Below are positions 5,382 through 12,870 of a DNA stretch of 12,870 nucleotides, piece after piece. The DNA is taken from the NCBI GenBank assembly GCA_035544835.1, contig DASZZV010000257.1:1-12870 (forward strand), read 5' to 3'. The notes below the pieces were generated by a model that saw nothing but the letters and a program-made list of their open reading frames with translations, was not told where the DNA came from and ran no database searches. Made by a program: the position numbers and the translations under genes. The stretch is from DASZZV01 sp035544835. Lineage in GTDB: Bacteria > Acidobacteriota > Thermoanaerobaculia > Gp7-AA8. How positions within the stretch are numbered: position 1 is the first letter of the stretch; each line of letters begins with the position of its first letter.

Positions 5382-7026
5382 GAAATTGATTGCACCGCTC
5401 CTGTGGGCGCTGGCCTTGCTGGTGGCTTTGCTCTATCTCGTTGCCGGGCTGCCGTTGCGCCGCGCGCGAAAAGAGTGGCGCGCCGGGAATGTAGAAGCGG
5501 CGATCATCGCGCTGGGAAGCTGGCCTCGTCTTCATATCCGCGCCGCCGACTACGACGAGATGCTCGCCGTTTGCTATCTCACGGTGGGGCAGTCTGACGC
5601 GGCAAGAGAGCCGTTGGGCAGGATGGCTCGCCGCGACGCTGAGTGGTTTCCCATCCTGCGCAAAGTCGAAGTAGCCCGGGAACTCGTCGGCCGGGGAAGA
5701 TATGGAGAGTTCCTTCAGTACGACACCGCCGTTCATCAACATCGGGAATCAGGTGAGCTCCCTCTTTATCGGGCCGCGGCGCAACTGGGAACAAATCGAC
5801 TCGCCGAGTCGGAAACGACCTTTGCCACCGTCGATCCGGGAGCGGTCGATCCGGCCCGATATAAAACGCTCAAGGGCGCCATCGACCAACGAAAGCAGGG
5901 AAGCTTTCCCTTGATCCTCGATCGCAATGGACAGGTCATCGCCATCTATCAAGTGTCGAACGGGGACGTCGTAGCGACTAACGTCGATTTCGCGCCACTG
6001 ATCGATCGAGAGGGTGGGGCGCTGACCTTCGAGTCCAATCTGAAAAAGATCGGGACCAGTGCCACCATCGAAACGACGCTCGATCCCTTCATGCAGCGTG
6101 CGGCGTTGGCCGCGCTCGGCTCCTATCGCGCTTCGATGGTCGTGATCGACACGAGGAGCAACGAGATTCTCGCCGTTGCCAACTCGGCGGGCACCGGGCC
6201 GCATACGAATCTGGCTTTCGACGGCACGTACGAGCCGGGGTCGGTGATCAAGGTGCTCACCGGGCTGAACGCCATCGACAGTCACGTCGATCTGGCGAAG
6301 TTTTTCCCCCTGAATTGTCCCGGTTTCCTTGTCCTGAACGGCCGGCAGTTTTTTGACTGGGCCAAGCACGATACCGTTGGCGATCTCGACGAGGCGATGG
6401 CGGTCTCCTGCAACGTCTCCTTCGGAATGCTAGGTATCAGGATCGGCGCGCCCAAAGTGATCGAGTTTCTTCATAAGGCCGGCTTCGATGACACAGCCGA
6501 CGTCGGTTTCACTCGAGTTCCTCTGGGAAAGATCGTGGGAAAACTCAACAACGCCTACGAAATCGCCAGCGCTGCGGACGGCCTGCAACACGAGACCATC
6601 AACGCTCTCCATGTCGCCACGCTTTCTTCGATGGTTGCCAACGCTGGAATCCTCCAGACCCCGCGACTGATTCGCGGACGCCGGACGGTCCTCGGTGAAC
6701 GCTTCGGCGACTTCCCCGTATCCGCCGGTGTTCGCATCGCCTCTCCCGAGGCGGTGGCGGCGATGACAAGAGCAATGGAGGCGGTGGTCACGAATCCGCG
6801 CGGGACGGGACGGCGCGTTGAAGTGGCTGGTCTGCCGATCGCAGTGAAGACCGGCACGGCGGGCGATGCTTCGCCGCGTTACAACTGCCTCATCCTGGCC
6901 TTCGCCCCTTCACACGCCCCTCGCCTGGCCATCGGCCTCATCGCCGAGAACGCCGGACCGGCCGAGTTCGCCGGAGCAAAGATCGCTCACGATTTTTTCG
7001 AGCGGGTTAAAGGGAAAATTCAGTGA
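5359..7026 (+). CDS. Membrane-anchored penicillin-binding transpeptidase without a dimerisation domain
   Basis: This class B-like PBP would cross-link peptidoglycan peptides in the periplasm. Counting from the ATG at 5359 (555 residues), residues 10-33 form one membrane anchor. Residues 35-175 are helical, with TPR-like A-x-x-x-L spacing, in place of the usual PBP dimer domain. The transpeptidase domain begins near TLDPFMQRAALAAL (240-253). Catalytic motifs are all visible: S295-V-I-K298 in YEPGSVIKVLTG, SCN (350-352) in VSCNVSFG, and KTG (497-499) in VKTGTAG. An in-frame TTG at 5341 would add six residues. Neither start has a clear ribosome site; the 23-bp overlap with the adenosyltransferase gene suggests coupled translation. 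Comparable small PBPs resemble PbpA or FtsI in the core, but I cannot assign it to division or elongation. Confidence 0.9.
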   Translation: MPPSTSTKKLIAPLLWALALLVALLYLVAGLPLRRARKEWRAGNVEAAIIALGSWPRLHIRAADYDEMLAVCYLTVGQSDAAREPLGRMARRDAEWFPILRKVEVARELVGRGRYGEFLQYDTAVHQHRESGELPLYRAAAQLGTNRLAESETTFATVDPGAVDPARYKTLKGAIDQRKQGSFPLILDRNGQVIAIYQVSNGDVVATNVDFAPLIDREGGALTFESNLKKIGTSATIETTLDPFMQRAALAALGSYRASMVVIDTRSNEILAVANSAGTGPHTNLAFDGTYEPGSVIKVLTGLNAIDSHVDLAKFFPLNCPGFLVLNGRQFFDWAKHDTVGDLDEAMAVSCNVSFGMLGIRIGAPKVIEFLHKAGFDDTADVGFTRVPLGKIVGKLNNAYEIASAADGLQHETINALHVATLSSMVANAGILQTPRLIRGRRTVLGERFGDFPVSAGVRIASPEAVAAMTRAMEAVVTNPRGTGRRVEVAGLPIAVKTGTAGDASPRYNCLILAFAPSHAPRLAIGLIAENAGPAEFAGAKIAHDFFERVKGKIQ

Positions 7027-7081
7027 CTTGTCGCCCTGAGCCGGGGACAGCGTGGTTGCCACGAGAGAAGAAACTGAGTTG

Positions 7082-7207
7082 GTGTCATCCCGAGCCGCAG
7101 CGAGGGATCTGGGTGGGGGCCTAACGCCCTTGGCAATCGAAAATGTTCGCGAGTATCAGGATGGAAGGGCCCCCGCCCAGATCCCTCGCCGCGGCTCGGG
7201 ATGACAC
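7082..7207. repeat. 126-bp intergenic inverted repeat (GTCATCCCGAG...GAGGGATCT type)
   Basis: Two 40-base arms (7082-7121 and 7168-7207) are reverse complements apart from two mismatches (7099/7190 and 7114/7175). They start with GTGTCATCCCGAGCCGC and include GAGGGATCTGGG. The 46-base spacer shows no further structure. Repeats of the type GTCATCCYGAG...GAAGGATCT are, by my recall, widespread in intergenic DNA of several GC-rich phyla. The element sits between the convergent ends of the PBP and PilZ genes, where a long hairpin could serve as a terminator for either, although no T-run follows. Confidence 0.85.
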
Positions 7208-7228
7208 ATCGGCGACCCTCTCGCGTGT

Positions 7229-7300
7229 CACCAAAGATCCTTCGGTCGCACTCACTCTTCTTATGTCCATCGTTTCGCGCGTGCTCCCTCAGGATGACAA
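7229..7300. repeat. Decayed relative of the adjacent GTCATCC-type repeat
   Basis: AAAGATCCTTCGGTCGCA begins near 7232 and CCCTCAGGATGACAACG ends near 7302. Read on the minus strand these form GTCATCCTGAGG at one end and CGACCGAAGGATCTTT at the other, the two ends of a familiar intergenic repeat, but with an unrelated or degraded middle of about 35 bases. It lies directly beside the intact element. Nothing else was recognised in 7027-7339. Confidence 0.5.
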
Positions 7301-7339
7301 CGTTTCCAACCCCTCGTCACCGAGATCTCATCGGTCTCC

Positions 7340-7696
7340 TCAAACCGCGGCCGATTTCAGTCTCCGGATCTGTACGGCCAGGAACTCGTGCAGCGGCTCC
7401 TGCTCTCGCGGGGCCATCTGCAGAAAGGTGATCGCGGATCGGAACACGTACTCCGGTCCTCGTTTGCCACGACGCACCTGCACGATGGAACGCAGAACCT
7501 GACAGGGGACGTAGATGCCGCCATAGGTTGGGAAAACCAGCGTGCAGGCCGCTCCCGCCTTCATCGGGGAGCGATGAACCACGGCCGCCCCGTACAGCGA
7601 CAGGTCGATCAGCTCGCCGTCGATCTCCGATAGTTGTACCGGGATCGAGGGAGTCTCGTAACGTTCCGCTTTGCGCCGGTCCTTGTTGCGCACCAC
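7340..7696 (-). CDS. PilZ-domain protein, probable cyclic-di-GMP receptor
   Basis: The 118-residue protein is essentially one PilZ domain. The two signature motifs are present: R-x-x-x-R near the start (R8 to R12 in DRRKAERYE) and D-x-S-x-x-G (D31-L-S-L-Y-G36) in LIDLSLYGAAVV. Such domains bind cyclic-di-GMP and usually regulate motility, exopolysaccharide or secretion, often by contact with a partner. There is no ATG: the start must be one of two successive GTG codons at 7696 and 7693, and an in-frame TGA at 7711-7709, the stop of the upstream CAP gene, excludes anything longer. The gap to that stop is 12 bases, so cotranscription is likely. No effector domain is attached. Confidence 0.88.
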   Translation of the reverse strand: MVRNKDRRKAERYETPSIPVQLSEIDGELIDLSLYGAAVVHRSPMKAGAACTLVFPTYGGIYVPCQVLRSIVQVRRGKRGPEYVFRSAITFLQMAPREQEPLHEFLAVQIRRLKSAAV

Positions 7697-7700
7697 TTCG

Positions 7701-7706
7701 ATTATA
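7701..7706 (-). promoter_or_regulatory. TATAAT hexamer just upstream of the PilZ gene
   Basis: A perfect minus-strand TATAAT occupies 7706-7701, five bases before the first candidate GTG start and eight before the second. This matches the leaderless spacing seen for the antitoxin at 126. No TTGACA-like hexamer lies 16-18 bases upstream, and the CAP gene ends just beside it, so it may be chance. If real, the PilZ gene has its own leaderless transcript. Confidence 0.3.
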
Positions 7707-7708
7707 GA

Positions 7709-8701
7709 TCAGCGAGCCGCGAGAGCGGTCCCGCCTGCCGCAGCAAGGGAGGGGTGATCGACGCGGATGGAGATGTTGCTGGCCGAGATCGGCGAACCGC
7801 CCGACATCGTTCGCACCCAGAGGACGACCGTATAAAGGCCAGGTCCACCGTAGAAGGGAGCCACGAAGGAGAAGGAGCCGTCTTTCTGCAGCACCAGGTC
7901 TCCAGGAGTACCGGGACGCGACGCAACATACCGAGCAAGCTGCGTAGCCCGGTCCGAAAGATTCCGCTGCTGCGGAAGAAAGTCACGCCGCGTGGGCGGC
8001 AGGCTGTACATGTCGATCTGATTGGCGACCAGCGCCGAAATCGGACGCGGAAAGTCTTCACGATGAACACTGGCGGCGACGATCTTGTAGCCGGCGACCG
8101 GCTTGCCCCTGCAGACGACTCGCTCCCCGATCGAGGCTGAGCGCGGAAGGGCGTCGTCCCACTCCACGTACCGCCTTAGGAACTCCTCGGTCATGCGGAA
8201 CTCGCCATTTTTCCAGGCCAGGCCGATGCCGACGTGCGTCGCGGCAGGATCGAGAATCGTACGGCGGTGACCGTCATGCGGCGGTTTTTCCTGCAGCATG
8301 ACTTCCTCGGATTTGCTGATGAGGTCAGGAATCGACGATTCGGGGAATGAGTAGTTGGCAGACCAGGCGGCAGCATTCTCACTGACCCCGTCATTGCCAC
8401 CGCCCTGCGAGTAACGTGCGTACGGCGCATGGCCGTCCAGCGAGTAGTGCCCGGTCGTGCCTTCGCGGATCTGCCGTTCGCAATAGGCGTCGGCGGTCAC
8501 CGAAGCCGGCGGATCGAACTCCACCGGGCGCAAACCGAAGCCGGCTCGATCACGATTGATGCGCTTTACGAGGTCCTGCTTGAGCGAGAGCTTCAGCTCT
8601 TCACCGCTGCCGGAGGTCTGCGAGAAGGGACCGGCGGCCAGCACCAGCCAGATCAGACCGGCCAGGCCGAAGGTGTACCTCTTTCCATCTCGATCGATCA
8701 A
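7709..8701 (-). CDS. Secreted CAP (SCP/PR-1-like) domain protein
   Basis: Residues 1-28 look like a Sec signal: a charged start (MIDRDGKR), a hydrophobic core (FGLAGLIWLVLAAG) and a small-residue exit. The CAP domain covers about 40-180: LVKRINRDRAGFGLRPVEFD (44-63), H85 in GHYSLDG, SENAA (107-111) with E108, and HDGHRRTIL followed by THVGIGLAW (142-163). H85, E108 and H145 or H156 correspond to the CAP cavity residues. The remaining part (185-330) has no recognised domain but contains a beta-rich stretch, SFVAPFYGGPGLYTVVLWVR. The predicted start is TTG at 8701, directly after an in-frame TGA, with GAGG eight bases upstream. Bacterial CAP proteins are mostly of unknown function. It follows the kinase by 35 bases and precedes the PilZ gene by 12. 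Confidence 0.85.
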   Translation of the reverse strand: MIDRDGKRYTFGLAGLIWLVLAAGPFSQTSGSGEELKLSLKQDLVKRINRDRAGFGLRPVEFDPPASVTADAYCERQIREGTTGHYSLDGHAPYARYSQGGGNDGVSENAAAWSANYSFPESSIPDLISKSEEVMLQEKPPHDGHRRTILDPAATHVGIGLAWKNGEFRMTEEFLRRYVEWDDALPRSASIGERVVCRGKPVAGYKIVAASVHREDFPRPISALVANQIDMYSLPPTRRDFLPQQRNLSDRATQLARYVASRPGTPGDLVLQKDGSFSFVAPFYGGPGLYTVVLWVRTMSGGSPISASNISIRVDHPSLAAAGGTALAAR

Positions 8702-8736
8702 TCAGGTTTCCTCAACTCGATTCTAGCCCTAAATAT

Positions 8737-11700
8737 TCATCCACGATTCACGATGCTTCCCTCGATACCGGCCTCGGCAGTTTCAGTCACAACGGGAAGC
8801 TCGATGGTGATCGTGAAGCCAGTGGACGAATTTGAGCCGCGAATCGCACCACCGTGATCTTCGATGGTCTTCCGCGCGATGGCCAGACCGAGCCCCGTTC
8901 CGCTCGACTTCGTAGAGAAGTAAGGATCGAAAATTCGCGGCAGCAGGTCGTCAGCCACCCCGGGTCCCGTGTCCTGCACTGAGATGAAGACGCGGCCATT
9001 CCGCATCCCGGAGCGCAACACGACCTCGCCACCCGCCGGCGTGGCCTGCAGCGCATTCTCGAGCAAATTCGTGATGGCTCCGCGCAGCAGACGGCGGTCG
9101 GCCAGAAACCGCGTGGGCGTGGCGTCGGAGATCTCGGCCTGCACCTCCACGCCGCGCTCGCTGCTGTTTTGATAGTCATTGGCGATCTCGAGCAGCAATT
9201 GTTGCAGATCGATAGGCCGCCTCAGTGCCTCCCGCGCCGAGGCGTAGTCGCTGAACTCGCGCGAGGTTTCCTTGAGCGTCGTCACCTGCCGGAGGATGTT
9301 CTCCACTCCAGTTCGTACTACATTGGGAAGATTGGGATCCCCGTCATCGGCCAGGGCCCGCAAATGCTCGGCGGTGAGCTGAATCGGAGTGAGCGGGTTC
9401 TTGATCTCGTGGGCGATCTGTCTGGCCATCTCCGCCCAGGCCTCAAGACGGTTGGAACGAAGGATCTCGGTAACATCTTCGGCAATCAACATCTCTTCAT
9501 CGCCCTCAGGCAGTGGCACGATCGAAACCCGGTAGGTCCGGACGCCCTGATCCACCTGAATAGAAATCTCCTCCGAAGCTGCTTCCCTGCTGTGATAGTG
9601 CGCAAGGAAATCATTGATGTCAGGGAACTGCGGCTTGAAGACGCTGCGATTGTCTGCCGGGAGGAAGGTGATCTCGAAGAGATCACGCGCCGCCAGATTC
9701 GCCGCCACGATGTGACGCTGCCGATCGAGCACGACCACCGCGGCGGTGATGTTCTCGAGCAGTGTCTGCAGACGATCGCGCTCGTGACGGAGGTCATCCT
9801 GCTGTCGCTGGATCGACAGCGCCATGTCGCCGAAAGTATTCACCAGCAGGCGCAGGTCGGGATCGTCAGGCGGTGCCATGGCGATGTCGAATCTCCCCGC
9901 CGCCACGGCCCGTGCGCTCTGAACCAGAGCATGAACAGGTGTTGTGACCGAGCGCGCGGCCCGATAGGCGACCACAACCGCGGCGAAGGAAATCAGGATC
10001 AGAATCAGATAAATCGAAGTGGCGACGTCGTTGGCCTGTGTTTCGATCTGACGCCCCTGAACGATGAAGGGGAGGGCCAGTGTGTAGTGGCCGCTGGTGG
10101 AAAGGGAGATTGGAACATAGAGCTCGACGAACCGCGTCGACCCCGACTGGCGTTGGGCCCGGATCAGTTGCGAGCCACGAAGCACGATTGCCGAGTAAAC
10201 GTCGCCGGGAAGATGGGGCGACTCGATGTGGGCCGTAAACAGGTCGCGCCGGCTGGAAGCGAATACATAGTCGTCGCGATAGAGATGAAGATCGTGACCG
10301 ACGACGCGAGCCAGCCAGGTGAGGATGGTGTCATCGAGGATCTGTTCGGGGCGTTGCGCGGAAGAGGAGGCGAGATAGTCCTCGATGACCCTCTCGGCCG
10401 TATTCAGCGCTGCTTGACCTCGCTCCAGATACTCGATCTCGAGTCGCGCCGAGAGGTAGGCGCGAACGAAGACAACAAAAATCAAAAGGGGAAAGATCAC
10501 GACGGCGGTGATGTAGGCGGCAGTGCGAGCGCGGAAGCCGACGTTGCGGGGGAAGGCCCGCGCGAAGTCGATCAGGCCGGGAAGCAAGCGCAGTGCGGCG
10601 GTGATCAGCACCACCAGCAGCGTCCACACCGCCAGGCCGCCGGCTCGCCGCAGATGCTGTGCGCGCGATGGAATCGTGAGGGGGAAGGCGTACAGCGCTT
10701 TGCTGGTGGCGCGGAGATAGATGCGCTGATCCTGGTCCTGAGCCGACCTCTCCCATAAACCCTGGCCGGGTTTGATGGCGCGGAAATACCAGGGTGGGTT
10801 CTGAGGCAGATGGAAAGCGGGCTGTCCTCGAACACTTCCGTCGCGCTCAAAAATGACCGGTTCCTGCGGAAAGTGAAGGGCCGAAGAAGACTCTTCCGGA
10901 TTTCTGGAGAAGAGGTCGCGGTACACGTCGATGAACGACGACGATCCCGGCTCGGTCGGATTCACGATGTGCACGCTACCTGACCCGGCTGGTGAGCCGT
11001 TGCGCGTTACGTCGAAATTGAAATGAAGGAGCTCCTTGGTCATTCCACCCATCTGAAGCATCTCGCTTCCAACCTCGGTTTGTCGCTCCGGGAACTGAGG
11101 AAGCCCGACGCCGAAGCGGCTGAGCTGCACGCCGCGGTCATCGGAAACAGTGATGACTGCCGGGATGCGCCAGACCGAGAGATCGGATCGCAGCCACAGA
11201 GCGTAAGCGAGATCGTTCAGATCCATTCGGGAGGGATCGTCGGGAAGGACTTCGGTGAGCTCGACTCTCGACAGCTCACTGTCGAGCGCATCTTGAATCA
11301 TGCTGCGCAACTGCCCGCTCTCTCCGAGAACGAGCGGCGCATAGGTCTCGGCGACGAACCGCTCACGGCTCTCCTGTTCGAAGAGGGCGAGCGCTGGATA
11401 TAGAGCCACGACGATACCGACTGCGTACAGCAAACGCCGCGTGATGACCGTGTAACGAGGAGCGTTTGCCAGTTCCAATAGGGCGCAGGCGGCCACGAGC
11501 GAGAGGAAGCCCCTTCGTTCGATCCCCGTTCGGCTCAATGCAATGGGAATCGAAAGGAGCACGATGCCGCCGGCGACCACAAGTCTCGAGCGGAATGGAT
11601 TGCGGATGGCTGTGAGATTCACCACGGCGTATGCCAGCAGAAGCAGTGAGGTCATCAGTAATGCCTGGGCCGGCGTGCCCGGAAGGATGTGGTCGGGAAT

Positions 11701-12870
11701 CGCCGAGAGCCGCGAGTTCTGCACGAGGTTGGAGATGAACAGGAGCAGAAACAATGAGGCACAGGGCGTGAGAAGGGGAGCGAAGAATGCCAGCGAAGGA
11801 ACCTGGTTCGACAGGACCTCCACGACGATGTAGCTGGTGAGCGCGAAGAGCACGGCGGTGAAAAAAAGCGCCACCGGAGAGCTGGTGAAATCTCCGAGAA
11901 TTCTCGAGGCGTAAACGTCGAACCCGAAGATCGAGGGGAAGGATGAAATCTTCATCCATAGTAAAGCCTCGCGGGCCAGCAGCATGAAAGCGGCGGTTAG
12001 AAACAGGGAGGACCAGACCGGCTGCGTCGAATGCCGCCAGCGACGCAGTTCGAATGCGGCCATGAGAAGCAGTGCTGCCGCGAGTAACAGGGAGCTGGCG
12101 GTTCCCCCCCGCTCCCGCATCAGACGCAGGACTTCTTCCTGTGAGGTCGGGGTGAGATCGGCGTAGATGGCTCGACCGGAGTCGCGCAGCAGGAGGAAAC
12201 GCCGCGCGGCCGGCGAGAGCTTGAGCACTCCGGCGTGAAACCGCACTTCAGTGACCCAGGCGCTGATCGGAGTGAGCAGACGCGACGAGCGGTCCTGACG
12301 ATTCGGCCAGCGCTCCAGTACGTCAATCCGCACTGGTGTGCCGCCGGCTGTGACCTCACGGGAGATGACGATGTATAGATTCGTCGAGTCGAATAGAAAG
12401 CGACCTGCAGTCCGCATCGGCAGGTCCTCGCCCCACCAGGCTACCGGACCCTTCTGGTCCGAGATGCAGACGCCCTCGGTAGACTTCGAGACGTAGCGAT
12501 GAGCGAGGCGAAACAGATCCTGTCGCGACGAATTCGGTCGTACCTGAAGCTGCCGGGCGATTTCATCGGCGACGCGCGTGAGGCGCCCTTCCTCCGTGAT
12601 CATGTTGGTGCGCAACCTGTTCGAGTAACGCTCCAGCGCCCGGGTCGATCTCTCTTCGAATGAGGTATGGCTCTGGCCGGTGATGAAGATCGTCGCGGTG
12701 TCGGTGATCGCCCCGAGGACGATGAGGAGAGCGGCTATTCTGGTGTAACGCTTCGGCGCCAGCGCGAAGGCGGACATCGCCAGGATTGCGGCGACGATCG
12801 GAACGGAGAAGGAAGGGAGAGTCGATGAAGGATGGACGAGCAGCCGGATCGCTACCGCCGCTGTAATCAG
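8737..12870 (-). CDS. Giant NtrY-like membrane sensor histidine kinase, N-terminus beyond the window
   Basis: Numbering here is from the ATG at 12777, although the frame stays open to the window edge and the true start is probably further out. Residues 12-33 form a membrane helix; 34-226 are probably extracytoplasmic; about eight helices follow between 227 and 466; 467-712 are a second soluble outer region; helices 713-733 and 752-774 lead to a third outer region (775-916); helix 917-938 returns inside. Then come HAMP (939-993), a PAS-like domain (about 1000-1105), HisKA with phosphoacceptor H1123 in QIAHEIKNPLTP, and HATPase with NLLENALQA (N box, 1237-1245), DTGPGV (1269-1274), FDPYFSTK (1283-1290) and GTGLGLAI (1293-1300). 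The catalytic core looks NtrY-like and intact. No response regulator is in the window. CAP and PilZ genes follow and may share its transcript. The signal sensed is unknown. Confidence 0.92.
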   Translation of the reverse strand: MITAAVAIRLLVHPSSTLPSFSVPIVAAILAMSAFALAPKRYTRIAALLIVLGAITDTATIFITGQSHTSFEERSTRALERYSNRLRTNMITEEGRLTRVADEIARQLQVRPNSSRQDLFRLAHRYVSKSTEGVCISDQKGPVAWWGEDLPMRTAGRFLFDSTNLYIVISREVTAGGTPVRIDVLERWPNRQDRSSRLLTPISAWVTEVRFHAGVLKLSPAARRFLLLRDSGRAIYADLTPTSQEEVLRLMRERGGTASSLLLAAALLLMAAFELRRWRHSTQPVWSSLFLTAAFMLLAREALLWMKISSFPSIFGFDVYASRILGDFTSSPVALFFTAVLFALTSYIVVEVLSNQVPSLAFFAPLLTPCASLFLLLFISNLVQNSRLSAIPDHILPGTPAQALLMTSLLLLAYAVVNLTAIRNPFRSRLVVAGGIVLLSIPIALSRTGIERRGFLSLVAACALLELANAPRYTVITRRLLYAVGIVVALYPALALFEQESRERFVAETYAPLVLGESGQLRSMIQDALDSELSRVELTEVLPDDPSRMDLNDLAYALWLRSDLSVWRIPAVITVSDDRGVQLSRFGVGLPQFPERQTEVGSEMLQMGGMTKELLHFNFDVTRNGSPAGSGSVHIVNPTEPGSSSFIDVYRDLFSRNPEESSSALHFPQEPVIFERDGSVRGQPAFHLPQNPPWYFRAIKPGQGLWERSAQDQDQRIYLRATSKALYAFPLTIPSRAQHLRRAGGLAVWTLLVVLITAALRLLPGLIDFARAFPRNVGFRARTAAYITAVVIFPLLIFVVFVRAYLSARLEIEYLERGQAALNTAERVIEDYLASSSAQRPEQILDDTILTWLARVVGHDLHLYRDDYVFASSRRDLFTAHIESPHLPGDVYSAIVLRGSQLIRAQRQSGSTRFVELYVPISLSTSGHYTLALPFIVQGRQIETQANDVATSIYLILILISFAAVVVAYRAARSVTTPVHALVQSARAVAAGRFDIAMAPPDDPDLRLLVNTFGDMALSIQRQQDDLRHERDRLQTLLENITAAVVVLDRQRHIVAANLAARDLFEITFLPADNRSVFKPQFPDINDFLAHYHSREAASEEISIQVDQGVRTYRVSIVPLPEGDEEMLIAEDVTEILRSNRLEAWAEMARQIAHEIKNPLTPIQLTAEHLRALADDGDPNLPNVVRTGVENILRQVTTLKETSREFSDYASAREALRRPIDLQQLLLEIANDYQNSSERGVEVQAEISDATPTRFLADRRLLRGAITNLLENALQATPAGGEVVLRSGMRNGRVFISVQDTGPGVADDLLPRIFDPYFSTKSSGTGLGLAIARKTIEDHGGAIRGSNSSTGFTITIELPVVTETAEAGIEGSIVNRG

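Noticed and set aside
5749..6369. 206-codon minus-strand frame
   Set aside because: Antisense to the PBP transpeptidase domain, with no recognisable motif or ribosome site.
7044..7056. CGTGG-TTG-CCACG hairpin as terminator of the PBP gene
   Set aside because: The stem is only five base pairs and no T-run follows.
7319..7335. ACCGA-TCGGT hairpin as a bidirectional terminator between PBP and PilZ genes
   Set aside because: Five-base stem, seven-base loop and no T-run on either strand; could be chance.
8720..8725. TAGAAT on the minus strand as a separate promoter for the CAP gene
   Set aside because: No matching -35 hexamer at 16-18 bases; the 35-base gap to the kinase stop is equally well explained by cotranscription.
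9169..10758. 529-codon open frame on the + strand
   Set aside because: It lies wholly antisense to the conserved kinase gene, has no recognisable domain, and arises from GC-rich codon structure.

Overview
The window looks like a chromosome segment from a GC-rich, double-membrane bacterium. Sampled 60-base coding stretches contain about 36-37 G+C. The gene set (an NtrY-like membrane kinase, a PilZ protein, a secreted CAP protein, fused Nnr, TsaE) and the large palindromic intergenic repeats would suit an Acidobacteriota-type genome, but that assignment is inference. No rRNA, tRNA, CRISPR array, transposase or phage gene was seen.

Layout. Positions 1-1366 (+) are a toxin-antitoxin cluster: the last 16 codons of a probable PIN/VapC toxin, a complete Phd-like/VapC pair behind a promoter that appears to give a leaderless mRNA, and an AbrB-like/RelE-like pair of visibly lower GC. 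Positions 1287-4246 (-) are a housekeeping run read as DUF2064 transferase, then nnr (ATGA overlap), then tsaE. It converges on the toxin cluster, so the 3' end of tsaE overlaps the RelE-like gene by 80 bp. A 120-bp cruciform-like repeat separates nnr from tsaE. A second, 222-bp nested palindrome nearly fills the divergent gap upstream of the DUF2064 gene and the SAM hydroxide adenosyltransferase gene. Positions 4560-7026 (+) hold that adenosyltransferase and an overlapping membrane-anchored penicillin-binding transpeptidase. Positions 7027-7339 carry no gene but hold a third palindromic repeat and a decayed relative. Positions 7340-12870 (-) hold a very large multi-spanning histidine kinase whose N-terminus lies beyond the right edge, then a secreted CAP-domain protein and a PilZ-domain protein, in one direction with gaps of 35 and 12 bp.

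How the genes work together. nnr repairs hydrated NAD(P)H and tsaE serves the tRNA t6A pathway; these two are often neighbours in bacteria. The kinase-CAP-PilZ run joins envelope sensing, an exported protein and a probable c-di-GMP-binding protein, but no response regulator lies in the window. No certain new system was found. The best leads are the kinase with three probable extracytoplasmic sensory regions, the toxin-antitoxin cluster abutting tsaE, and three distinct families of long palindromes in the three largest gaps.
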